DNA of 33,814 nt from positions 1 through 33,814 of the forward strand of contig JAFXZO010000062.1 of assembly GCA_017541205.1 (NCBI GenBank), in the 5' to 3' direction. Below, piece after piece: positions 1-6,019 of this stretch. A model generated the notes under the pieces. It was not told the origin of the DNA. It saw only the letters and a program-made list of their open reading frames with translations, and ran no database searches. How positions within the stretch are numbered: the first letter of the stretch is position 1; each line of letters opens with the position of its first letter. This stretch comes from Clostridia bacterium (lineage in GTDB: Bacteria > Bacillota > Clostridia > Christensenellales > Aristaeellaceae). The position numbers were made by a program, and so were the translations under genes.

Positions 1-423
1 CAGATATAAAACGGCGTAGAGCAGGATGGGCAGCAGGCCCAGGAAAACGCAGGAGAAGGGCATTTCGGGCTGGTCCCAGGCAAAATAGGAAACGAGAGCA
101 AGCAGCGGGCAGACCAGATGCAGCCATAGATCATACCCGGCGAGCAGGGGCTTTAGCCCATACTGCCGGCTCAGGAAAAGGAACACGGTCAGGAGCGTCA
201 CGGTGACGGCCACGGTGCCGCTGTATTTCCAGATCAGCACGCCCTTGGGAACGAAGCCCAGCAGCCGAAAGACGGCGACGGCCAGGCAGGCGGCGGCGCA
301 GAACACGTTGGACTGGGCGGTGAAAAACTTCATGACGCTCCGCAGCGAGTTGCGCCTGACCGTCACGGCGACGGCGCAAAACGCGGCAATCGCCGCGGCC
401 AGATTGATGATGATGGAAGCCAT
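1..423 (-). CDS. Pr6Pr-like integral membrane protein (3' end outside window)
   Basis: The reading frame starts with ATG at 423 and stays open for 141 codons to the left edge, so the C-terminus is missing. GGGAGGG lies upstream at a suitable distance. The visible part is very hydrophobic, with about four membrane spans. It carries the segment FTAQSNVFCA near residue 36 and a later His-x-x-x-Pro segment (LHLVCPLLAL), which together resemble the Pr6Pr / FAR-17a-like family of bacterial membrane proteins. The biochemical role of that family is not established. The gene starts 18 bases after the kinase-fold gene and is probably cotranscribed with it. The family call is from motif memory only; any other small polytopic membrane protein remains possible. 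Confidence 0.6.
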   Translation of the reverse strand, partial: MASIIINLAAAIAAFCAVAVTVRRNSLRSVMKFFTAQSNVFCAAACLAVAVFRLLGFVPKGVLIWKYSGTVAVTVTLLTVFLFLSRQYGLKPLLAGYDLWLHLVCPLLALVSYFAWDQPEMPFSCVFLGLLPILLYAVLYL

Positions 424-441
424 GGGGCCGATCCCTCCCTG

Positions 442-975
442 TCAGTTGCTTTGGGCCAGGTATTCCTGAAATTCCGGCGTCATGCTCCAATAGCGGACGC
501 CCCAGGCGTCAAAGCTCCATTCGTCCATGTAATCGTTGCATTCGTAATCGATATACCAGATCAGGCCGTCCCGCACGACGAAATTGGTGGGGAAATAATC
601 GATGTTCAGGCCGGCGGCGCGGGCCTGCCGCGCCATTTCGCGCGCCTGGGGAATGTACCTTTCCACGGACCCGCCGCTTTTTACGAGCTCGAAAACCGTA
701 TCGCCTTCAATGTATTCTTTGATGATGCGCTCGGCCGCATCGTCGCACGCGATGAGGCGGGGGATGCGGATGCCCGCGGCCTCAAGGAGCTGATAATCCC
801 GCTTTTCCGCTTCGATCTTGTTGCCGAAGGTATAATAATCGCAGGGCTCGTGATGGATCTGCTTGCATACGAAGCGCTGCCCGTCCGCTTCGGCCAGATA
901 GGAATATCCGCCCTTGCCGTGGCCCAGGAGGCGGATCAAGACGTATTCTTTTCCGCAGACGGAAACGCTTTCCAT
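442..975 (-). CDS. Minimal protein-kinase-fold protein (177 aa)
   Basis: This small cytosolic protein has the hallmarks of a kinase/phosphotransferase fold. There is a Gly-rich loop LGHGKGGYSY (residues 18-27), Lys38 in FVCKQI as the beta3 lysine, and Glu57 as a candidate partner glutamate. NIDYFPTN (124-131) places Asp126 and Asn131 at the spacing of HRDxxxxN, and IDYE supplies Asp143 in the DFG position. It is far shorter than a full protein kinase (about 260 aa) and resembles RIO or LPS-kinase-like minimal folds. Substrate unknown. The start at 975 is set by AAAGGAGAT upstream. It lies 54 bases after the DUF1294 gene and 18 bases before the Pr6Pr-like gene, so it probably acts with membrane proteins. 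I infer catalytic competence from motif integrity only. Confidence 0.65.
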   Translation of the reverse strand: MESVSVCGKEYVLIRLLGHGKGGYSYLAEADGQRFVCKQIHHEPCDYYTFGNKIEAEKRDYQLLEAAGIRIPRLIACDDAAERIIKEYIEGDTVFELVKSGGSVERYIPQAREMARQARAAGLNIDYFPTNFVVRDGLIWYIDYECNDYMDEWSFDAWGVRYWSMTPEFQEYLAQSN

Positions 976-1029
976 GGGGGAATCTCCTTTTTCGCTGTTT
1001 TCATGCCCGCCCTTTTCGTTAGGCCGCCG

Positions 1030-1314
1030 TTACCTGGCGGGGATCACCCAGTACAAAAGGATCAGCACGGCGATCTGGACGACCAGAAAGAGGGGAAAGA
1101 ATACCTTGAAATACCAATGCTGGGTTTTATGGCGGCACAGCACCATGCCCAGCACCCCGCCAAGCCCGCCAAAGCAGGCGGCGGCGAGGAACAGCGTTTT
1201 TTCCGGCACGCGCCATTTTCCCTGTTTTGCGCAGCGCTTGTCATAAGCCATCAGGCAGAAGGAAAGCACGTTCAAGGCAAGGAGCGCGGCCCCTGCGATC
1301 AGATACAGCACCAT
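1030..1314 (-). CDS. DUF1294 family small membrane protein
   Basis: The protein has 94 residues and three hydrophobic segments. The loop after the first span, AYDKRCAKQGKWRVPE, and the following FGGLGGVLGM and RHKT are the signature of DUF1294, a family of short membrane proteins of unknown function (some members carry an N-terminal cold-shock domain, absent here). The frame is open further upstream, but ATG at 1314 is preceded by AGAGGTG at normal spacing, lies just downstream of a clear promoter and gives the usual family length. It is the first gene of a three-gene minus-strand operon with the kinase-fold and Pr6Pr-like genes. Confidence 0.82.
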   Translation of the reverse strand: MVLYLIAGAALLALNVLSFCLMAYDKRCAKQGKWRVPEKTLFLAAACFGGLGGVLGMVLCRHKTQHWYFKVFFPLFLVVQIAVLILLYWVIPAR

Positions 1315-1352
1315 GCGAAAGCACCTCTTTTTATGTTCGTTTTTCCGGTGAC

Positions 1353-1381
1353 AGTATAACATAGACGGGCGCAGGATGCAA
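1353..1381 (-). promoter_or_regulatory. Sigma-A promoter of the DUF1294 operon
   Basis: Reading the minus strand, TTGCAT (1381-1376) is followed after 17 bases by TATACT (1358-1353), a near-consensus sigma-70/sigma-A promoter. It points at the DUF1294 start about 40 bases downstream. Confidence 0.75.
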
Positions 1382-1449
1382 ACGGGGGAAGGATGCGGAA
1401 AAGAAATTTTTGCCGCACCTTTTTGCCGTGTGACATTCTGGAACGGGGA

Positions 1450-1478
1450 TTGATTCCGCACCGTCTCTTCGGTATCAT
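1450..1478 (+). promoter_or_regulatory. Sigma-A promoter of the GGDEF gene
   Basis: TTGATT at 1450-1455 and TATCAT at 1473-1478 are separated by 17 bases, pointing at the GGDEF protein start at 1562. The implied leader is about 75 bases. Confidence 0.55.
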
Positions 1479-1561
1479 AAGATTGCGCCGGTTCGTATGA
1501 GGGGGGCGGACGGCGCAGCTGCCGCAAGGGCAGGCCGATACTTTGGATCGAGGATGAACGG

Positions 1562-2653
1562 ATGATTTCAGAGCTTGCAAATCTGGCGGGCGGGGAACAT
1601 TATCTGGCGTTGCTGCTGGTTTTGATTTTCTCCTGTATCCTGCTGAGCAAAAGCATCATATCAGAGCATGTGAACCAGGAAAGATTCTGGATCACGCTCT
1701 TGGCCTGCGCGCTGCTGATCGTTCAGGATCTGACGGAAAACTATGCGCAGACGGATCCGGCCAGAAGAGATCTCCGGATGATTTCATCGATTGCGGGATA
1801 TATCCTGCGCCCCATGGCGATTCTTGGCTTTCTTCTGGTTGTATGGCCTTCCGGGCGGCCCAGCTGGTTCCTGTGGATCCCGTTCATCCTGAACGGCCTG
1901 CTATTCGGCTCCGCCATATTCGCTCCGCTGTCTTTTTCGTTCGACGCGGATTACTGCTTTCAAAGGGGCCCGCTGGGCAACGCCGTATTTTACGTATGCT
2001 TCGGTTATCTGGTCATGATCCTGTATACGATCCATATCCGGTTCAAGGACCGCCGCGCAGGCGACACCTTCATCATCTATCTGTGCGCGCTTGGCTGCAT
2101 CGGCGCCATGACGGTGGATGTTTTGTTCGAGGAGATCACGCTCATTTCCGCGATCCTGATCAGCAGCATGGTTTTCTATCTGTTCCTGCGGACCCAGGAC
2201 ATGGACCACGATTCGCTGACCCGGCTGTGGAACCGCTGGACCTTTTACGAGGACTGCAGGAAAAACGGAAACGCGGTTACGGCTGTGGCCTCGATCGATA
2301 TGAACGGCCTGAAAAAAATCAATGACGAACAGGGCCATGACGCCGGGGACAGGGCGCTTAAGACGATCGGGCGCGGACTGCGTGCCGTAATGGACAGAAA
2401 GAGGATCGCCTACCGGATGGGCGGGGATGAGTTCATGCTCCTTTTTTTCCATTGCAGTGAAGAAGAGATCAGCAAGACGGTCAAGGCCTTCCTTGACGAG
2501 ATGCGGAAGGCGGAAATGTCCATCGCGATGGGCCTTGCGAAAAAACAGGAATGCGCGGACTCCCTGGACGAGATGATCCGCGTCAGCGATCGGCGGATGT
2601 ACGAGCAGAAAAGCGAATATTACCGGACGCATGACAGAAGAAGGCTCAGATAG
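1562..2653 (+). CDS. Membrane diguanylate cyclase-like GGDEF protein
   Basis: Residues about 15-220 form six or seven membrane spans, followed by a GGDEF domain (about 225-355). The domain shows DSLTRLWNR at its start, the nucleotide-binding segment DMNGLKKIND, and an intact GGDEF at 287-291, so it should be able to make cyclic di-GMP. The inhibitory I-site (RxxD, with Asp six residues before GGDEF) is absent; the residue there is Arg, so product feedback is probably lost. The sensor half has QRGPLG at 134-139, which also appears at a similar position in the histidine kinase encoded just downstream. The start is set by GAGGA eight bases upstream of ATG 1562. Activity is inferred from motifs. 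Confidence 0.85.
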   Translation: MISELANLAGGEHYLALLLVLIFSCILLSKSIISEHVNQERFWITLLACALLIVQDLTENYAQTDPARRDLRMISSIAGYILRPMAILGFLLVVWPSGRPSWFLWIPFILNGLLFGSAIFAPLSFSFDADYCFQRGPLGNAVFYVCFGYLVMILYTIHIRFKDRRAGDTFIIYLCALGCIGAMTVDVLFEEITLISAILISSMVFYLFLRTQDMDHDSLTRLWNRWTFYEDCRKNGNAVTAVASIDMNGLKKINDEQGHDAGDRALKTIGRGLRAVMDRKRIAYRMGGDEFMLLFFHCSEEEISKTVKAFLDEMRKAEMSIAMGLAKKQECADSLDEMIRVSDRRMYEQKSEYYRTHDRRRLR

Positions 2654-2667
2654 AGCCGCTCCTTGGG

Positions 2668-2697
2668 TTTTCATATGGTTTATCCTTATGTTATAAT
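2668..2697 (+). promoter_or_regulatory. Extended -10 promoter of the two-component genes
   Basis: TATAAT at 2692-2697 is preceded by TG at 2689-2690, an extended -10 element. A weak -35 (TTTTCA, 2668-2673) lies 18 bases upstream. It is placed about 35 bases before the XRE-receiver gene, separating it transcriptionally from the GGDEF gene although read-through is possible. Confidence 0.65.
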
Positions 2698-2732
2698 GAA
2701 CGGGGATCATTTCCACGAAGGAGAAAAAGCAT

Positions 2733-3341
2733 ATGAACCAGACCTTTGCGGAGACAATCAGGCAGCTGAGGACAGAGAGGGGGCTGTCCCAGGCGCAGTT
2801 GGCCGAACAGATGTATGTCACCCGTTCCGCTGTCGCCAGGTGGGAATCCGGCAGCCGCATGCCGGACGCGATGATGATCGTACGGCTGGCCAAATGCCTT
2901 GGAACGAACACGGAAGCCCTCTTCAGCCTCCTGTCCGATCAGGAGGACATTCCCAACATTATCATGGTGGATGATGAGAAAATCATCCTCTCGGGCGGTC
3001 TTCCCGTGCTGGAGGAAGTGTTCCAGTATGCGAACATCACGGGATTCACAAAGCCCTCCGAAGCCATCAGCTATGCGCTGAACAACCGTGTCGCGCTGGC
3101 ATTCCTGGATATTGAGATGGGAAAGCATAACGGGCTGGATTTGTGCCGAGAGCTGCAGCAGATCAATCCGCATACCAATGTCATTTTTCTGACCGCCTAT
3201 ATGGATTATTCGTTGGACGCCTGGAAAACCGGCGCGTCCGGCTTTATCATCAAACCGATCACAGCCGCCGAAATACTCAGCCAGCTGCCCCGGCTCAGAT
3301 TCCCGCTGGGAGGGATGAAAGCGAACGATGAAAGCAATTGA
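2733..3341 (+). CDS. Response regulator with N-terminal XRE helix-turn-helix fused to a receiver domain
   Basis: Residues about 6-60 are a Cro/C1-type (XRE) helix-turn-helix, with the typical segments QLAEQMYVTRSAVARWE and AKCLGTNTEALF. Residues about 75-190 are a CheY-like receiver: acidic pair Asp80/Asp81, phosphoacceptor Asp126 (AFLDIEM), Thr in FLTAY and Lys174 in IIKP. Most response regulators place the receiver first and a winged-helix, LytTR or AraC domain last, so this order and this DNA-binding domain are unusual. AAGGAG at 2718-2723 supports the start. The gene overlaps the histidine kinase start by 14 bases, indicating translational coupling and a cognate pair. Target operator unknown. 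Confidence 0.88.
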   Translation: MNQTFAETIRQLRTERGLSQAQLAEQMYVTRSAVARWESGSRMPDAMMIVRLAKCLGTNTEALFSLLSDQEDIPNIIMVDDEKIILSGGLPVLEEVFQYANITGFTKPSEAISYALNNRVALAFLDIEMGKHNGLDLCRELQQINPHTNVIFLTAYMDYSLDAWKTGASGFIIKPITAAEILSQLPRLRFPLGGMKANDESN

Positions 3342-4617
3342 TCTGGTGAATTTTGCCGCGGCCTGCACAGGCATGGTCATCATCCTGCTCGGGCTGTTCT
3401 TTACGCTGGCGGTCCCCTATTTGGAGACGTGGACGCGCAGGTTCTTCCTGATCCTTTTTTCCGTTGCCGCCGCATATGTGTTTTCCGATCTGCTGTCGCA
3501 GGTTTCCCTGCTCTTCCTTGGGCCGGATTCTTCGACGCTCAGCAGGATCGCCATTTTTGGCGAATCGTTTTTCTCCTCCCTGCTGATGCCGATGATGACG
3601 CTGTATCTTCTTCGCTGTTCCGGCGAAAGAAGAAAATGGACGCCGCTGCTTGCAAGCATGATCACGCTGTGGCTGGTCTATGCCGCGCTGCTGGTCTTTA
3701 CGCAGTTTACGACGGAGATATACACCATTTCGCCGGATAACGTCTATCACCGCGGACCGCTGTATTCCGTGCTGCTGGCTCCGCCCGCCGCGATGATGGG
3801 ACTCAATTGCGTATCCCTGTTCTTCCGCCGGAAACGGCTGAGCAAAAAACAGCGTGCGGCGTTTGCTGTTTATCTGCTGGTTCCTTTCTGCTGTATGCTG
3901 ATCCAGATGGTCTCTTACGGCTTCCTGATGATCGTGATCGGCACGTCGGCGTCCGTCATGATCCTGTTTGCCTTTATTCTCCTGGACCAGGTGGAACACA
4001 GCATCCGCCAGCGGCAGGAAAACGCGGCGCAGCAGGTTAGCATCACCGTGCTGCAGATGCGCCCGCACTTTATCTATAACACCATGATGAGCATCTATTA
4101 TCTTTGCAGGCAGGATACGGAAAAGGCGCAGCAGGTCATTCTGGACTTTACCAGTTATCTTCGCCAGAACTTCACCGCGATCGCAAAAGAGGAAACCATT
4201 CCTTTCCCCGAGGAGGTGGAGCATACGCGGGCGTATCTGGCCGTTGAACAGGCCCGGTTCCAGGACCGTCTCCTGGTTGAGTTCGATACGTCCTTCACGG
4301 CGTTTCGTCTCCCGCCGCTGACGCTTCAGCCGATCGTGGAGAACGCGGTGAAGCACGGGCTGGATCCGGAATTGGAGCAGCTGTTCATCTCGGTCCGCTC
4401 CCGCCAGAAGGACGGATACGCGGAGATCATCGTGGAAGACAGCGGCCCCGGCTTCAAGCCAAGCGATGACGACGCGCCCCATATCGCGCTGTCCAATATC
4501 CGTGAAAGGCTGAAGATGATGTGCGGCGGAGAAATGGCCATCAGCAGCCGCGACTGCGGCGGAACGGCCATCACGATCCTGATCCCCGTGCAGCCGGGAA
4601 CCCCGGCGGAATCCTGA
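3328..4617 (+). CDS. LytS/YehU-type membrane sensor histidine kinase
   Basis: Residues 1-230 hold about seven membrane spans. The cytoplasmic part has a His_kinase (PF06580-type) domain with phosphoacceptor His247 in RPHFIYN and a HATPase domain. In the latter, LQPIVENAVKHG is the N box, DSGPGF the G1 box, and HIALSNIRERL is typical of this class. The kinase should phosphorylate Asp126 of the XRE-receiver protein, whose gene overlaps it by 14 bases. The loop HRGPLY (141-146) resembles QRGPLG of the GGDEF protein upstream, suggesting related sensory domains. LytS-family kinases normally pair with LytTR regulators, so the XRE partner is notable. The ligand is unknown. No terminator is visible after the gene. 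Confidence 0.9.
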   Translation: MKAIDLVNFAAACTGMVIILLGLFFTLAVPYLETWTRRFFLILFSVAAAYVFSDLLSQVSLLFLGPDSSTLSRIAIFGESFFSSLLMPMMTLYLLRCSGERRKWTPLLASMITLWLVYAALLVFTQFTTEIYTISPDNVYHRGPLYSVLLAPPAAMMGLNCVSLFFRRKRLSKKQRAAFAVYLLVPFCCMLIQMVSYGFLMIVIGTSASVMILFAFILLDQVEHSIRQRQENAAQQVSITVLQMRPHFIYNTMMSIYYLCRQDTEKAQQVILDFTSYLRQNFTAIAKEETIPFPEEVEHTRAYLAVEQARFQDRLLVEFDTSFTAFRLPPLTLQPIVENAVKHGLDPELEQLFISVRSRQKDGYAEIIVEDSGPGFKPSDDDAPHIALSNIRERLKMMCGGEMAISSRDCGGTAITILIPVQPGTPAES

Positions 4618-4721
4618 TCCCGATTGCTTTCGATCATTCGGCACAGGCGTGGCGGTAAGGAATATAAACAATATTGCATGAAAATTTACCAATTTATGTA
4701 TCGCCAAACCACGGAAACTGT

Positions 4722-4729
4722 GCTATAAT
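4722..4729 (+). promoter_or_regulatory. Extended -10 promoter before the secreted-protein operon
   Basis: TGCTATAAT (TG at 4722-4723, TATAAT at 4724-4729) is a perfect extended -10 with no convincing -35. It sits in the AT-rich stretch 4660-4737. The remainder of 4618-4818 holds no recognisable gene. Confidence 0.6.
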
Positions 4730-4818
4730 ATTCCGGTATGTTCGCGAGGGAAAAATGCGGCGTGCATAATCATCAATGGCGGGAGAAACCCGTGAAAGCG
4801 AAAGGAAGAACACTTACC

Positions 4819-5334
4819 ATGAAGAAACTGTCTGCGATCCTGATGGCTCTCGTGCTTATGCTGAGCACTATCCCTGCCCTGGCCACTGAGCTCAACTGGA
4901 GCGACTATGAAGCCGGCGTTGCCCAGATCGAAGCAAATACCGTGACCTTCGACCAAATCAGCATCCAGATGTGGATGCCCGCTGTGATGCAGCCTGTGGA
5001 GCTGGCCGACGAAGATAAAGAAGCGGGCTTTATCGGCTACTTCCTCAGCCCCGATGAAGCGTGCTATGTCACCGTGCAGTATGTGGATGTGGGCGGCATG
5101 TCGCTGGAGGAATATGCGGAGTATGTGCCCCAAATCGGCGGGAGCGGCGCGCAGATGATGGTCATTAACGGCATCCCCTGCCTGAATTACGATCTGGAAG
5201 AGGAAGCCGCCACCGCGGTTGCCTACGCCACCGAAATGGGCTACATCCTGCAGTTCACCTTCGGCCCGTATACCGATGAAAATTACGCCTCCACCATGCA
5301 GGTGATGGTCGCTTCCATCCGGCCTGTGGAATAA
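4819..5334 (+). CDS. Small secreted protein of unknown function
   Basis: The 171-residue product begins with a classical signal peptide (Lys-Lys, a hydrophobic run, then PALA followed by TELNW), so it should be exported and cleaved by signal peptidase I. The mature part is acidic, about 148 residues, with no motif I recognise. The pattern of a short secreted domain ending in a helix with a conserved SIRP-like tail resembles other small secreted proteins in this window. The frame is open back to 4738, but the extended -10 at 4724-4729 would put the transcript start at about 4736, and AAAGGAAG lies before ATG 4819. It is first of three secreted-protein genes reading into the clostripain gene. 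Confidence 0.7.
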   Translation: MKKLSAILMALVLMLSTIPALATELNWSDYEAGVAQIEANTVTFDQISIQMWMPAVMQPVELADEDKEAGFIGYFLSPDEACYVTVQYVDVGGMSLEEYAEYVPQIGGSGAQMMVINGIPCLNYDLEEEAATAVAYATEMGYILQFTFGPYTDENYASTMQVMVASIRPVE

Positions 5335-5355
5335 AAAACAGCAAAGCATAAGATC

Positions 5356-5381
5356 GCTCTCCTTGACGCGTCAGGGAGAGC
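5356..5381 (+). other. Perfect hairpin between two secreted-protein genes
   Basis: GCTCTCC at 5356-5362 and GGAGAGC at 5375-5381 flank the palindrome TGACGCGTCA, giving a nearly continuous 26-base fold with one U-G pair. No T-run follows, so it is not a standard terminator. It may protect or process the mRNA, or lower downstream expression. Confidence 0.5.
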
Positions 5382-5429
5382 ATCGTTGATTTCAGAAGCA
5401 AACACGAAAAGAAAGAGGAGGATACGATC

Positions 5430-5984
5430 ATGAAGCGGTTCATCAGTTTGTTCTTCGCCCTGCTGCTTGCCCTCTCCTGCCTGGGATGCGCCCATGCGGA
5501 GGGCGTGACGTTCAAGACCAACTATTATACCCTGACCCTGCAGGAAGGCTGGACGGTGAGCATGGAAGACGCGAATTCCGAAATGGCGGAAAACCTGGTT
5601 TTCCTGGGAGGCTTTTACGCCCCGAAGGCAAAGGACCTGGTCGTTGAAGCGTGGCTGGCATACTATGAAGACCTGAAGGACAAGGCGCTGTGGAACGGAG
5701 ACGAAGCGTTTCTCCAGGAATACATTGATATCGTTTTGGATGATTATGCCGAGGATAACGCGGTCTACCTGGATACGGTGATGGCCGATAAGATCCCCTT
5801 CGTGCTGATCAAGTGCGAGGATGCGGAAGGCGAATACCTTTACGCGGATACGATGTCCAACGGCTACGCGATCGTGTTTTACGCGTATGTGACCGACTAT
5901 GACGCCGAAAAAACCTTCCCGCTCAAGGACGCGGATATCGAACAGTTCAAGGCCATCCTCTCCACTTTCAAGCCGGTGAAATGA
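5430..5984 (+). CDS. Small secreted protein, PsbP/DUF1795-like pattern
   Basis: The 184-residue product has a signal peptide ending AHA before EGV, a good signal peptidase I site. Cys residues lie near the end of the hydrophobic run, but they do not fit a lipobox well. The mature part starts with a strand pattern, TFKTNYYTLTLQEGW, like the opening of PsbP/Mog1/DUF1795-type domains (a short strand followed by 'GW' and polar residues). It ends in a helix followed by FKPVK. Function unknown. AAGAGGAGG upstream supports the start. The gene follows the hairpin at 5356-5381 and is followed 35 bases later by the clostripain gene. The fold comparison is a weak inference. Confidence 0.65.
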   Translation: MKRFISLFFALLLALSCLGCAHAEGVTFKTNYYTLTLQEGWTVSMEDANSEMAENLVFLGGFYAPKAKDLVVEAWLAYYEDLKDKALWNGDEAFLQEYIDIVLDDYAEDNAVYLDTVMADKIPFVLIKCEDAEGEYLYADTMSNGYAIVFYAYVTDYDAEKTFPLKDADIEQFKAILSTFKPVK

Positions 5985-6019
5985 CCCGCGCAAACGATGC
6001 CTGAAAGGAGGGACCCCGC

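Noticed and set aside
5430-5500. Lipoprotein signal in the 184-residue secreted protein
   Set aside because: The two Cys near the end of the hydrophobic stretch lack a proper Leu/Val at -3, while AHA before EGV is a good signal peptidase I site.
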